A stretch of DNA of 64,000 nucleotides from Methanocaldococcus fervens AG86 (GCF_000023985.1 NC_013156.1:186001-250000); one strand, 5' to 3'; counted from the first letter of the stretch, positions 33,136-46,393 are shown. Program-made: numbers and translations. The notes: generated from the sequence alone by a model not told the origin.

Positions 33136-34314
33136 ATGTTTAAGAAAATATTTAAAAAGATAGCTTTGTCGATGATTTTGCTTGTGGCTATATCTTCAGT
33201 TTCTGCCTTACAGGTTGATGAGCTTCAGTATCAGCCTAACGTCATTCATCCAGGGGATGACGTTGATGTTTGGATTAAGGTAACTAACGACAATTATGAT
33301 GATGAGGTTAAGGACATAGTTGTTGAAATATCCCCACACTATCCATTTGAATTAAGGCAGGTAAATCCAATTAAGGGAAAGGCAACGATAAGCCATCTAA
33401 ACCCTGGAGAAGCTGATACCGTCCACTTCAAACTACATGTTGATGAAAACGCTCCATCAAGAGATTATAGGATTGATGTGAAGGTAAGTTATGATGAAGT
33501 TGATGATGAAGACACTCACCACTACGAATTCACAAAAATATACTACATACACGTATATGGAATAGCAAGCTTTGAATTAAAGATAAATGACACTTCAATA
33601 AACCCTGGAACAACAAAAAATATAATGCTAATGATAAAAAATGTTGGGACTGGAAATGCAAAATATTTAAACATCTATTTAACTGGAAATGAGAAGATAA
33701 ATATTTTAGGAGGTTCTTCAGCATTTATTAGATGTTTAAGTCCTGATGATGAATATATGATCCCTCTAAATGTGTATGCAGTTCCAGAAGTTGAAAATGG
33801 GATATATTCAATTAACGCAAAACTTACATGGATTGGAGAAGATGGAAATAACTATGATTTAACAATTCCTTTAAATTTAAAAGTTGTAAAAAAGATTTAT
33901 GAAAATCAGCCCTACATATATTTGGATGATGTAAAAAATAAAAGGGATTATGTTGAAATAACAATTGGAATCGCTAATAGGGGTAGTTCTAAGATTAAAC
34001 ATTGTGTAATGACTTTAAATGTAAATGAAAACAATTATACAAGATATATTGGAGATTTAGATGAAGATGATTACGATACCTTAATTTTTGAAATAGATGA
34101 TTTTGGGAATATATCAATTAAAGCAGCTGTTACATACTTTGATGACTACCACAACCAATATAATATAACAAAAACATTTAATGTCTATGTAGAAAAGACA
34201 GAAACTCAAAAAACTGTGAATCCGATATACTTAATTGTTGGAGCATTTTTTATTATAATAATTGTTCTATACATAAGAAAAAGAAAAAGATATAAAGAAC
34301 TTGAGGAAATTTAA
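33136..34314 (+). CDS. Secreted or surface CARDB/COG1361-like protein
   Basis: 392 aa with an N-terminal signal peptide (KKIFKKIALSMILLVAISSVSA), then several Ig-like NEW3/CARDB repeats (VDVWIKVTNDNYDDEVKDI, NIMLMIKNVGTGNAK, VEITIGIANRGSSKIK), a C-terminal membrane helix (NPIYLIVGAFFIIIIVLYI) and a basic tail. It should be anchored outside the membrane. Divergent from the MacB-like exporter, so it may work with it. Start at the second ATG (GAGGGG upstream). Confidence 0.8.
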   Translation: MFKKIFKKIALSMILLVAISSVSALQVDELQYQPNVIHPGDDVDVWIKVTNDNYDDEVKDIVVEISPHYPFELRQVNPIKGKATISHLNPGEADTVHFKLHVDENAPSRDYRIDVKVSYDEVDDEDTHHYEFTKIYYIHVYGIASFELKINDTSINPGTTKNIMLMIKNVGTGNAKYLNIYLTGNEKINILGGSSAFIRCLSPDDEYMIPLNVYAVPEVENGIYSINAKLTWIGEDGNNYDLTIPLNLKVVKKIYENQPYIYLDDVKNKRDYVEITIGIANRGSSKIKHCVMTLNVNENNYTRYIGDLDEDDYDTLIFEIDDFGNISIKAAVTYFDDYHNQYNITKTFNVYVEKTETQKTVNPIYLIVGAFFIIIIVLYIRKRKRYKELEEI

Positions 34315-34357
34315 TAACAACATAAACTTTTCTTTTAAAAATATCTAAGGTGAGAAT

Positions 34358-35281
34358 GTGAGGTACGTAGTAGGGCATAAAAACCCAGATACTGACAGTA
34401 TAGCATCAGCTATCGTCTTAGCTTATTTTTTAGATTGTTATCCAGCAAGATTGGGGGATATAAATCCAGAAACAGAATTCGTTTTAAGAAGATTTGGAGT
34501 TATGGAGCCAGAGTTGATAACTTCAGCTAAAGGTAAAGAAATAGTTTTAGTTGACCACTCAGAGAAGAGTCAAAGCCTTGATGATTTAGAAGAAGGAAAG
34601 TTAATAGCTATTATAGACCACCACAAAGTTGGTTTAACAACAACTGAGCCAATTTTATACTATGCAAAACCAGTTGGCTCTACAGCAACAGTTATTGCTG
34701 AATTATACTTTAAAGATGCAATTGACTTAATTGGTGGAAAGAAAAAAGAACTAAAACCAGACTTAGCTGGACTTTTATTAAGTGCAATAATATCAGATAC
34801 GGTTTTATTCAAATCACCAACAACTACTGAGTTAGATAAAGAAATGGCTAAGAAATTAGCTGAGATTGCTGGAATAAACAATATAGAAGAGTTTGGTATG
34901 GAAATTTTAAAGGCAAAGTCAGTTGTTGGTAAATTAAAACCAGAAGAAATTATAAACATGGACTTTAAGAACTTTGACTTTAATGGAAAAAAGGTTGGAA
35001 TTGGGCAGGTTGAGGTCATAGATGTTAGTGAAGTTGAGAGTAAGAAAGAAGATATTTACAAATTGTTAGAAGAGAAGTTGAAAAATGAAGGTTATGATTT
35101 GATTGTATTTTTAATAACTGATATTATGAAAGAAGGTAGTGAAGCGTTAGTTGTAGGAAATAAAGAGATGTTTGAAAAGGCATTTAATGTTAAAGTTGAA
35201 GGAAATAGTGTATTCTTAGAAGGAGTTATGTCAAGGAAGAAGCAGGTTGTTCCGCCGTTAGAGAGGGTTTATAATGGCTAA
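34358..35281 (+). CDS. ppaC: Manganese-dependent inorganic pyrophosphatase (DHH family)
   Basis: 307 aa. Family II pyrophosphatase with the metal motifs GHKNPDTDSIASA, VDHSE and IIDHHKVG, and the C-terminal DHHA2 substrate residues (SRKKQVVPPLE). Start codon GTG at 34358 with GGTGAG 5 nt upstream. It hydrolyses PPi from biosynthesis. Confidence 0.96.
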   Translation: MRYVVGHKNPDTDSIASAIVLAYFLDCYPARLGDINPETEFVLRRFGVMEPELITSAKGKEIVLVDHSEKSQSLDDLEEGKLIAIIDHHKVGLTTTEPILYYAKPVGSTATVIAELYFKDAIDLIGGKKKELKPDLAGLLLSAIISDTVLFKSPTTTELDKEMAKKLAEIAGINNIEEFGMEILKAKSVVGKLKPEEIINMDFKNFDFNGKKVGIGQVEVIDVSEVESKKEDIYKLLEEKLKNEGYDLIVFLITDIMKEGSEALVVGNKEMFEKAFNVKVEGNSVFLEGVMSRKKQVVPPLERVYNG

Positions 35282-35344
35282 ATATTTTTATTTTTTATAA
35301 GAAAGGGTTGTTAAAGATTTAGCTTCATAATTGAGGGATAACTT

Positions 35345-35584
35345 ATGCACTATTCTATAATAAAACCAAAGTGCAAAAAGGATGTTGTTGAAATAGATAA
35401 GGGTTCATTAAAAACAAAGAGGAAATTTGCATTTTTGTTGGAAATAGGGGATAAAATATTAGAAAATAAAGAATTTTGGGCGAATGATGAAGTTGAGGTT
35501 GTAGTTGATTACTCTTTTACAGATTCAAAAAGGCCTAAGGAGAAGATAGAGATTTATACAATAGAAGATATAAAGAGGGATTAA
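35345..35584 (+). CDS. Conserved hypothetical protein, 79 aa
   Basis: Short charged protein with alternating strands (AFLLEIGDKILENKEFWANDEVEVVVDY); no domain recognised. GAGGGATAA lies before the ATG. It ends 1 nt before the next small gene, and both probably share a transcript. Homologs seem limited to Methanocaldococcus-like methanogens (inference from memory). Confidence 0.6.
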   Translation: MHYSIIKPKCKKDVVEIDKGSLKTKRKFAFLLEIGDKILENKEFWANDEVEVVVDYSFTDSKRPKEKIEIYTIEDIKRD

Positions 35585-35585
35585 T

Positions 35586-35861
35586 ATGGATTTAGAAGGA
35601 AAATGTTGCTTAATCCATACAATTGGAGGAATTATTTTTGGATATTTTGCGAATTATGTATATACTGCTGGATTAGGAATATTTAGTGGAATCTCTACCT
35701 TGATATTTTTATTTATTGGAGCTGTTATTTTTGGGCATATCTCAGCTAAATTATTCGGGGAAGAAAGTTTAAATCAGAAACAATGGCTCGGATGTGGAGT
35801 TTTGCCTTTCTTTTTGGTGGCTGTGGTTGTTTGGGTATTAAAGTTTAATGGATTAGTCTAA
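35586..35861 (+). CDS. Small membrane protein, 91 aa
   Basis: Three hydrophobic segments (about residues 8-26, 30-52 and 70-88) with a short soluble loop HISAKLFGEESLNQKQW. No family assigned with confidence. The 275 nt that follow are AT-rich with no gene except a 3-codon frame (36101-36112) behind a GGTGA site. Confidence 0.6.
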   Translation: MDLEGKCCLIHTIGGIIFGYFANYVYTAGLGIFSGISTLIFLFIGAVIFGHISAKLFGEESLNQKQWLGCGVLPFFLVAVVVWVLKFNGLV

Positions 35862-36137
35862 TAATCAAATTTTAACTTAAATACATTCTCCAAACTTTAC
35901 TTTTATTATTTTAAATAGATTTATTATGACATTATAAAGGTACATACTCTCAAATACTACTTTGCTTATTTTCACTAGTAGAATAATACGTACAATATAT
36001 TAAATTAATGTAACTTTAGGCTTATAAATATAGTTGTAGAAATTTATTTATATTTTTACATTAAATAATTATTAAATAATTGTTTATTATGGTGAAATAT
36101 ATGAAATTATGATTTTATGGATTTAATGGGTGTCATT

Positions 36138-37232
36138 ATGCAAGTAAGTATTATTGGAGCCGGATTAGCAGGATCTATAGTGTATAGATTACTATCAAAA
36201 CAGGATTATCATATAGATATTTACGACCATCTATTAGTTAGGGGATGTAAAAGTATGAACTTCATATTTTCCAACAAAAATGAACTTTTGATTACAAAAA
36301 AGATATTAAAAACTGTAAATTTGGATATTAATGATTATATTATTAATGAAGTAAAGGACATAAATGTGGGAGGGGATGATTATTACCCCAATAAAAAATT
36401 TTATGTTATAAACAAATCTAAATTAATTGAAGATTTGGTGCCAAGAACAATGATTACCAATAGAGAATTCAATCCAATCATCAAAAGATATATGACAAAA
36501 GTTAGCAGTAATGGAACTTTAGCAAGAGAGTTTGTAGAAGAAACTGAGACTAAATTTTATGATTTAATCATTGACGCATCTGGTAATGCAAAAGTACTTC
36601 AGTTGGAAGATGTGAATGCCAAATATAAAAATGACATTAGAACGTGTCAATTTTTGATATACTACAATAACTCCTCAGAAGATTTTAATAAACTCTTTAT
36701 TGATGAAATAAAAATACATAAAGGAAAACCTATGATTGGTCATACCTGGATTGTTCCTGTAGGAGATGGGTTGTATCACGTTGGATGTGCATACTATAAA
36801 AATGACCATGAACTTTGGGAATTTTTAAATAAATATGTTAAAAAAATGTTTGGAAATGATTATACAAAAGTTTGTGAATGTTATTCAAGAATAAATGGAA
36901 ATTTAATTTCTGAAAGTTTTATAGGGAGAATGCATGGAAAAAGAGGTATTGCAGGTGTGGGGGAGAGTATAGGCTTAACGACACCATTAGGTCATGGAAA
37001 TATCTATGCAATACATTCCGCTTATGTATTGTCAAAGCTTATAATCCACTATGAATTAAATAAAGCAATCTTAAAATATAAAAAATATGTAGTAAAAAAA
37101 TTTAGAAAATTGGATGAAGATAAAAAATCTGTAAAAAGCTTTAATTTATTAAGAATTAAAAAATTGCTTAAAGAATATTACAATATACCTACCTACGAAT
37201 CCATAAAAATCATGGTTAAATCCTTATGTTAA
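36138..37232 (+). CDS. FAD-dependent oxidoreductase, geranylgeranyl reductase-like
   Basis: 364 aa. The N-terminal dinucleotide fold VSIIGAGLAGSIVYRLL and the later FAD motif GIAGVGESIGLTTPLGHGN are typical of the GGR/p-hydroxybenzoate hydroxylase superfamily. Substrate unknown; a role in lipid or quinone-like saturation is a guess. ATG 36138 has GGTGTC upstream; an in-frame start at 36117 lacks a site. It is followed 10 nt later by a DUF2124 gene. Confidence 0.7.
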   Translation: MQVSIIGAGLAGSIVYRLLSKQDYHIDIYDHLLVRGCKSMNFIFSNKNELLITKKILKTVNLDINDYIINEVKDINVGGDDYYPNKKFYVINKSKLIEDLVPRTMITNREFNPIIKRYMTKVSSNGTLAREFVEETETKFYDLIIDASGNAKVLQLEDVNAKYKNDIRTCQFLIYYNNSSEDFNKLFIDEIKIHKGKPMIGHTWIVPVGDGLYHVGCAYYKNDHELWEFLNKYVKKMFGNDYTKVCECYSRINGNLISESFIGRMHGKRGIAGVGESIGLTTPLGHGNIYAIHSAYVLSKLIIHYELNKAILKYKKYVVKKFRKLDEDKKSVKSFNLLRIKKLLKEYYNIPTYESIKIMVKSLC

Positions 37233-37242
37233 TGGTGATACA

Positions 37243-38204
<962 letters not shown>

Positions 38205-40073
38205 TTATTCAATTCTCCAATCAATCCCTAAAAGTTGGGAATATTTATCTAAAACTCTTTTTACATACTCATCCACATTTTCCCTATTTTCAAATTTCTT
38301 AACCCACTCTTCATTGTTGAATTCTTTTGCCAATGCTATAATTAAATCTCTAACCCTTTCACTCTCAACTTTTTTAGCATAACCGATTTTTTTGTTATAG
38401 TTACAAATCTCCCTATACAGGTTTATTGAATCTTCAACAATATCTTCTATTCCCAACAACTCTTTAGCCAAGTCATTTAGTATTGGTTTTACCCAGTTTC
38501 TATGAAACCTACAAATACCGAGGTTTTCTATTGGCATCTCCAACTTTATACTTTCAAAAACTAATTCAGCAAATTTTTCTGGTTCATGAAACTCTGGTTT
38601 GTAATACGTTAAATATCTCCCCTGAACAACAAACGGCATAAAAAACCCTGGAGTCCAATATAGATTTGGAGCTATCTCTCCCCAATCACCAAATGGAATA
38701 TAAGCAGCGTAGTCATTGAATTTTTTATTAGATTTTTCAACTCTGCTTTTAAATCTCTCATTTAATATCTTAGCAGCTTTTCTCTTTCCTAAAGATAAGA
38801 TTTTATAAATTTCATTCGAGTTTTCAGCCAAATTATGCAATAATTTTATCGCCTGATCTGCATTGTGCTTTGAAATTTCTTTAATCTCTTCTTCATCCCC
38901 ATTAACAATTTTTTTATGGTCAAATATTGGCTTCTTTATATTTAACTCTTCCTCTTTTAACAATCCTACATCTAAAAGTTCAAAAACCCATGCAGTTAAG
39001 TTTCCAACTTCAATTGCATCAAAGCCAAGTGCATCTACAGTTTTAACTACCCTATCCACTTCATACAAGTCAAAAATTCCCAATAACGTTCCATTTGCTG
39101 CATAAGGCTCATAATCAACTTTATTTTTATTTCTATGCTTTTTACATAAAACTGGGCAAGGTTCTCCACAGTTTGTCCATTTTTTTGTCTCTATGCATTC
39201 TTTATTAAATGTTTCAAGGTAAAATTTCAATATCTTCTCCAAAATCTTTTTTCTGTCTTCTCTATCTATATACGGCATTCTCCAATTAAATATAGGAACT
39301 TTCTCTTTATACAAAAGCCAGTTATTTCCAAAAGTTCCACCAGTAGCTGTGCTCTCATCATACCTATATTTTTTTGTGTGCTCTAAAACAACTTTAGTCA
39401 TAGGTTTTTTGTAATAATCTTCAATGATTTTTTTGGCCTTCTCCTTATCATCTTTATTTTCTTTTTCATTTCCAAAGAATACAATCCCTATTATATTGTG
39501 AGCTCTATAGAGGACAGAGCCTCCTCCCCCTCTTGCTGCCCAGTCTTCTGAACCTTCAACAAATTTTCCATTTCTAACTGTTTGAGAAAACAAACCTCCC
39601 ATATTTGTTCTTTTTGAAGCCTCTCCAACTACAACGCTCCTTAAATTTTTATCTTTGTATAAATCAAGGATGTAGTTGCTAACATCATAAACAGTTTTTA
39701 ATTCCTCATTAACTTCAATAAAATCAATTTTTAACTGCCCCTCATTCTCTATGACCAATATAGATGGCTTTTCACATTTTCCAATGATTGCCACATTATT
39801 CAACCCAGTACTTTTAAATTGATAACCTGCCCCTCCCATTGATGAGAAGTAAAAACCATCCCAAAGTGGAGATCTAAAGGAAAATATTAGCCTATGTCCT
39901 CCAATAATTGGCAAAACTCCGCTACCAAAGCAAAATACATTTTTTTCATCATAGACGTCATATTTCCATGTCTCAAATTTATTATGCCAATACAACCCCC
40001 AAGTTATTGGCAATATGTTCTTCTCAATAATCTCAAACTTTTTTGTTGTTGCATTTATCAGGATATTTTTCAT
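38205..40073 (-). CDS. Tungsten-dependent aldehyde:ferredoxin oxidoreductase family protein
   Basis: 622 aa. N-terminal tungstopterin domain (VVVGEASKRTNMGGLFSQTVRNGKF, EDWAARGGGGSVLYRAHN). Iron-sulfur cysteines are in CGEPCPVLCKKH. The length and layout match the AOR/GOR family (MJ1185 type). Substrate unknown. The tungstate-binding protein gene wtpA is divergent from it, 141 nt away, which supports tungsten use. Confidence 0.9.
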   Translation of the reverse strand: MKNILINATTKKFEIIEKNILPITWGLYWHNKFETWKYDVYDEKNVFCFGSGVLPIIGGHRLIFSFRSPLWDGFYFSSMGGAGYQFKSTGLNNVAIIGKCEKPSILVIENEGQLKIDFIEVNEELKTVYDVSNYILDLYKDKNLRSVVVGEASKRTNMGGLFSQTVRNGKFVEGSEDWAARGGGGSVLYRAHNIIGIVFFGNEKENKDDKEKAKKIIEDYYKKPMTKVVLEHTKKYRYDESTATGGTFGNNWLLYKEKVPIFNWRMPYIDREDRKKILEKILKFYLETFNKECIETKKWTNCGEPCPVLCKKHRNKNKVDYEPYAANGTLLGIFDLYEVDRVVKTVDALGFDAIEVGNLTAWVFELLDVGLLKEEELNIKKPIFDHKKIVNGDEEEIKEISKHNADQAIKLLHNLAENSNEIYKILSLGKRKAAKILNERFKSRVEKSNKKFNDYAAYIPFGDWGEIAPNLYWTPGFFMPFVVQGRYLTYYKPEFHEPEKFAELVFESIKLEMPIENLGICRFHRNWVKPILNDLAKELLGIEDIVEDSINLYREICNYNKKIGYAKKVESERVRDLIIALAKEFNNEEWVKKFENRENVDEYVKRVLDKYSQLLGIDWRIE

Positions 40074-40178
40074 AGTATCGCCTTTTTTATTGTTTAATTC
40101 TTATTTTTGAATTTTAAATGTTTTATAAGTTTTGTTAATTAAAAGTGATGAACATAATATTTAAATATGAAATTTTGA

Positions 40179-42040
<1,862 letters not shown>

Positions 42041-42121
42041 TATGCCACCGCTAAATATTTTTTTATTAATCTTAAACTTACTATATAATTTATAAAAGGT
42101 ATTTATTATTTTGGTGGAATT

Positions 42122-43030
42122 ATGGAAAAAATGAAAGATAAAGTATTTGGTTCTGTTTTTGGGGCAGTTATTGGAGATGCTTTAGGAATGCCTACTGAAA
42201 ATTTAACAAGAGATGAAATAAGAAAAATATATGGATTTGTAGATGATTACGTTGAGCCGAAAAATTATTTAGCTGGAAAGCTAAGTAAAGGAGAGTGGAC
42301 TGACGATACAGAGCAGGCAATATGTATAATAAAAAGCTTAACAAAAGAAGGAGTGGATATAAAAAAATTTGCTAACTGCTTGATAGCATGGAAAAATAAA
42401 AATCCCCCAGATATTGGCATAACATCTTTAACTGCTATTGAAAAATTAGAAAACAATGATTATTCTGGAGTTAATAGCAGTAGTTGCGGGGCTGCAATGA
42501 GGATATATCCATTAGGAATTGTATTTTACAACAACTTAAAAAAACTAAAAGAGGAAGTTATAAAGGTATCGAAGATAACCCATAACAACAAAACAGCAAT
42601 TGCTGGAGCTTTGGCTGTGGCATTTTTTGTTAGCTCTGCATTAAGAGATGAGAAGGATTTTAGCTTATTAGACAGCTGTTACGAATATATAAAAGATGTG
42701 GATGAGGAATTTGCCAAAAAACTATTGGAACTTAAAAATTTTAAAAGCAAGGATTTCTTTGATATTTATGATTATTTTGGAACAGGTGTTTTAACTGAGG
42801 AAGTTGTTCCCTCAGCAATAGCAACTTATTTATTAACGAGCAATTTTGAAAATGGAATGTTGAAATGTATAAACGCTGGTGGAGATACTGACAGCTTAGC
42901 CTCTATGTATGGGGCAATGGCTGGAGCTTATTATGGTTTTAAAAGTATTCCAAAAAAATGGATTAATGGCTTAAAAAATAGAGACTATATTTATAAGCTT
43001 GCCAAAAAATTGTATGAACTAGTTCTCTAA
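42122..43030 (+). CDS. ADP-ribosylglycohydrolase family protein
   Basis: 302 aa. The dinuclear metal motifs are all present: [17 protein letters not shown] and [20 protein letters not shown]. It removes ADP-ribose from proteins or small molecules; the target is unknown. The 3' end overlaps the convergent membrane protein gene by 12 nt. Confidence 0.9.
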   Translation: MEKMKDKVFGSVFGAVIGDALGMPTENLTRDEIRKIYGFVDDYVEPKNYLAGKLSKGEWTDDTEQAICIIKSLTKEGVDIKKFANCLIAWKNKNPPDIGITSLTAIEKLENNDYSGVNSSSCGAAMRIYPLGIVFYNNLKKLKEEVIKVSKITHNNKTAIAGALAVAFFVSSALRDEKDFSLLDSCYEYIKDVDEEFAKKLLELKNFKSKDFFDIYDYFGTGVLTEEVVPSAIATYLLTSNFENGMLKCINAGGDTDSLASMYGAMAGAYYGFKSIPKKWINGLKNRDYIYKLAKKLYELVL

Positions 43031-43873
43031 CTCTTCTTTTTCTTCTTCTATATTATCTTTATAATACAATGCAATAGCTCTTTTTGAAAACAATGACATG
43101 AAAAATCCAATAAATCCAGAAACTATCGCTGAAATTAACTGAATAGCTAATAACGTGGGTGGTATTACTGCATTATGATGTGGAACATTAGGGTTTGTTA
43201 GAATCTCCATAAGCATAAATGGGGCTGATGCTATAAGCCCTATTATTAATACTATAATGGTAACAACAATAACTAATAATACATACTTTACAGACATTAG
43301 CTTGAATATTTTTTTGAATTCAAAAAATCCTAAAAATCCCTTAACTGAAAAATTAACTTCCGCGAGTGGGAGGTAAAAAATCAACGCTATCAATAATATT
43401 CCAAATATTACAAAGGATATTATCAAAAATGCTAAGCCAATTGAATTACTTTGCGTAGCTAATAATATACTGACAAATAATAATATAATTGGAACTATTA
43501 AAAATACAACTGCCAAGATTAAAGACCCAATAACATATAGAATTCCTTTAACAAACAAATCGGCAAAATTATTCCATTCCGGTAAGTTGTTGAAACCTTC
43601 AACTGTAGTTTTCATAACCCTTACATAATACCCATCAATTATAAATCCAATTATCAAACTTATTAAAAATCCAACAGCCATTACTGTCAATAAACTTGTT
43701 AATATTTCAAAATTAGGAATGTTTGAGCTAACATCTGTAGCAATCATGAATACTGAGAACAAAATACTGAAAACTTCAGAGATAGATAATAACAATCCCC
43801 CAACTATGCCTTTTTTAATATCTGAAAACGCATATTTAAAGGATTCAATGATATAGTCTTCAAATTTTCTCAT
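43019..43873 (-). CDS. DUF4013-type multispanning membrane protein
   Basis: 284 aa with six or more hydrophobic helices in the DUF4013 arrangement ([13 protein letters not shown] at the N-terminus, [18 protein letters not shown] in a loop, acidic tail). Function unknown. The stable RNA gene 43984-44104 is upstream on the same strand, ending about 110 nt before the ATG. Confidence 0.75.
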   Translation of the reverse strand: MRKFEDYIIESFKYAFSDIKKGIVGGLLLSISEVFSILFSVFMIATDVSSNIPNFEILTSLLTVMAVGFLISLIIGFIIDGYYVRVMKTTVEGFNNLPEWNNFADLFVKGILYVIGSLILAVVFLIVPIILLFVSILLATQSNSIGLAFLIISFVIFGILLIALIFYLPLAEVNFSVKGFLGFFEFKKIFKLMSVKYVLLVIVVTIIVLIIGLIASAPFMLMEILTNPNVPHHNAVIPPTLLAIQLISAIVSGFIGFFMSLFSKRAIALYYKDNIEEEKEELEN

Positions 43874-43983
43874 TGCCTTCCCCTTAGTTTTTATACTACT
43901 TATTTTGTTTGAAGATTTTTAAATATTTTTCTAAAAAAATATAAATTCAAATATTTAAATATACAAATAAAAACACCGAATAA

Positions 43984-44104
43984 AAAAATCCGTGTGGGGG
44001 AGGGGTGTTAAGCTGTAAATTTTGTTAATCCGACTGGAGCCGGCTCCCACGGCGCGGGTTATCAGCGGTGAGGTGGGGGGCTCACCACTGTCCCACCCAC
44101 GCCA
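43984..44104 (-). ncRNA. GC-rich stable RNA of unknown class
   Basis: A GC-rich island in AT-rich DNA. Read on the minus strand it has CAGTGGTGAG/CTCACCGCTG (10 bp with one U.G; on the plus strand that pair would be a C.A mismatch), a GGAG-CCGG-CTCC hairpin that is also a 12-nt palindrome, and a broken terminal helix joining CGTGGGTGGG to CCCC...CACACG. It ends in a run of seven U. A strong archaeal promoter (CGAAAA then TTTATATA) lies upstream. No tRNA, SRP, RNase P or C/D signature was found. Confidence 0.75.
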
Positions 44105-44126
44105 ACTTGTTATACTACACTTTATC

Positions 44127-44141
44127 TATATAAAGTTTTCG
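44127..44141 (-). promoter_or_regulatory. BRE plus TATA box of the stable RNA
   Basis: Minus strand CGAAAACTTTATATA: a BRE-like CGAAAA directly followed by a consensus TATA box, as seen before stable RNA genes of methanococci. About 25 nt before the predicted 5' end near 44104. Confidence 0.65.
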
Positions 44142-44293
44142 ATACAACTAACTTTAATTAAACTAAAATATTTTTAAATTGAATGGCACCATTAGATTAA
44201 CTAATAACTTCCATTAGGTAGTTTAAGAATATATATTTTTATAGTTATCCTCCTAATTAGTAATTGTGATTTCTATTCTTTGGAGGTGAATCT

Positions 44294-46267
44294 ATGTCCC
44301 CAAGAGTTGGGGTATTTGTCTGTTACTGTGGAGCAAACATCAACGGTGTTGTTGATTGTGAAGCAGTGAGAGATTTTGCTGAAAAGCTAGATGGAGTAGT
44401 TGTAGCTAAAACCTATCCTTTTATGTGTGCTGACCCAGGACAAAACTTGATTAAAGAGGCAATAAAAGAATACAACCTCGATAGAGTTGTTGTCGCTGCA
44501 TGTACACCAAAAATTCACGAACCTACTTTTAGAAACTGTATAAAAGAAGCAGGGTTATCTCCATACTACTTGGAGTTCGTTAACATTAGAGAACACTGTT
44601 CTTTTGTTCACATGAATGAGCCAGAAAAGGCAACCAAAAAAGCAATGGAATTGGTTGCAGGAGCTGTTGAAAGAGCTAAAAGATTAGAAGATGTTCCACA
44701 AAAAATTGTAGATGTTGATAAATCTTGTTTAATTATTGGAGGAGGTATTGCTGGAATTCAGGCAGCTCTTGATTTAGGAGACCAAGGTTATAAAGTATAT
44801 TTAGTTGAGAAGGAGCCATCAATTGGAGGAAGAATGGCTCAGCTTGCTAAGACATTCCCAACTGACGATTGTGCTATGTGAATTTTGGCTCCAAAGATGG
44901 TTAGCGTTGCAAACCACCCCAATGTTGAGCTCATAACCTATGCCGAAGTTAAAAATGTTGAAGGATACATTGGAAACTTTGAAGTTACAATTGAAAAGAA
45001 ACCAAGATATGTTGATGAAGATGTCTGTACCGGATGTGGGGCTTGTGCCGCTGTATGTCCAATTGAAGTGCCAAACGAGTTTGACTTGGGTTTAGGTACA
45101 AGAAAAGCTATTTACGTTCCATTCCCACAGGCAGTTCCTTTAATCTACACAATCGATATGGAGCACTGTATAAGATGTGGACTATGTGAAAAAGCTTGTG
45201 GTCCAGGAGCTATAAGATATGATCAAAAACCTGAAGAAATCAAATTAAAAGTAGGAACTATCATCTGTGCAGTTGGTTACGACGAATTTGATGCTACATT
45301 GAAAGAAGAGTATGGATATGGAGTTTATGATAACGTCATAACCACATTAGAATTAGAGAGAATGATCAACCCAGCAGGGCCAACAGGAGGACACGAAATA
45401 AGACCAAGTGACGGAAAGCATCCTCACAGAGTTGTGTTCATCCAGTGTGTTGGTTCAAGGGATGCAAAAGTCGGAAAGCCATACTGTTCAAGAATCTGCT
45501 GTATGTTCGCTTTGAAGAATGCTCAGTTAATTAAGCAGCACGACCCAAGCACCGAAGTATATATCTGCTACATGGATATCAGAGCGTTTGGTAAGGGATA
45601 TGAGGAGTATTACAGAAGAGCTCAAGAGCAGTTTGGTGTTAAGTTTATCAGAGGAAGACCAGCTTGTGTAATGGAAGATCCAGAAACAAAGAACTTAATT
45701 GTTAGAGTAGAAGATACATTACTTGGAGAAATCGTAGAGATTGAAGCAGATTTAGTTGTATTGTCAGCTGGTTTATCAGCAAGACCAGAGAATCCAAAAT
45801 TGGCTAAGATGCTCGGTTTAGAATTAAGCCCAGATGGATTCTTCAAAGAGTTGCATCCAAAGTTAGCTCCAGTTAATACAAAAGTTGATGGTATAGCAAT
45901 TGCTGGAGTTGCTCAAGGACCTAAGGATATTCCAGATACTGTAGCTCAAGCTAAAGGGGCTGCAAGTGCTGTAGCAATACCAATGGCACAGGGAGAATTC
46001 AGAATTGAAATGATTAGGGCTGTTGTTGATGAAGATGTCTGTGGAGGATGTCAAGTTTGTGCTAAGATGTGTCCATACAACGCTATAAGCTATGTTGAAA
46101 AAGATGGGCACTTAGTAGCTCAAGTCAATGACGTTGCTTGTAAAGGATGTGGTGCATGTGCTGGAGCATGTCCAAGTGGAGCAATGCAGTTAAGATACTA
46201 TAGAGATGAGCAAATCATCTCGTTTATTGATGGAGTATTAGAAGCTCACCAAAAATTAGAAAGCTAA
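44294..46267 (+). CDS. hdrA: Heterodisulfide reductase subunit A, selenoprotein (Sec196)
   Basis: Flavin electron-bifurcating subunit of the Hdr/Vhu complex. The frame reads through one in-frame TGA (44879-44881) in DDCAM-U-ILAPKM, where other HdrA proteins have Cys, giving 657 aa. FAD fold: [20 protein letters not shown]. Four [4Fe-4S] motifs: [36 protein letters not shown] and [12 protein letters not shown]. The start has GGAGGTGA upstream. The SECIS is in the 3' UTR (46413-46444), 1.5 kb from the UGA. Nucleotides 44917-44945 are complementary to the UTR at 46365-46393. Confidence 0.96.
44917..44945 (+). promoter_or_regulatory. hdrA 5' arm of the CDS-3' UTR helix
   Basis: CCCCAATGTTGAGCTC followed by ATAACCTATGCCG in the coding sequence, starting 35 nt after the UGA. 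It pairs with 46365-46393 over 29 consecutive positions, 27 Watson-Crick and 2 G.U. Confidence 0.8.
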
Positions 46268-46364
46268 GCTAAAAACTCAAGCACAAGCCCCACATCCAAC
46301 TTATCAGAAATTATCTTAATCCTAAAATTAAACAAATATCAAATAAAGCTAAGAACTAAAAATA

Positions 46365-46393
46365 TGGCGTAGGTTATGAGCTCAACATTGGGG
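46365..46393 (+). promoter_or_regulatory. hdrA 3' arm of the CDS-3' UTR helix
   Basis: Reverse complement of hdrA codons just after the UGA. It begins 97 nt after the stop codon and ends 19 nt before the SECIS. A local alternative exists: ATGGC at 46364-46368 and TAGG at 46370-46373 can pair with CTTAGCCAT at 46463-46471. Confidence 0.8.

Noticed and set aside
36101-36112. Three-codon frame (ATG AAA TTA TGA) behind a good GGTGA site upstream of the FAD protein gene
   Set aside because: It could be a leader peptide, but one short frame in AT-rich DNA is not enough evidence to annotate.
44879-44881. hdrA appears broken into two genes by a stop codon
   Set aside because: The TGA falls at a conserved Cys position, both halves are one HdrA protein, and a SECIS follows. 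It is a Sec codon, not a frameshift or pseudogene. The same applies at 51147 (fwuB).
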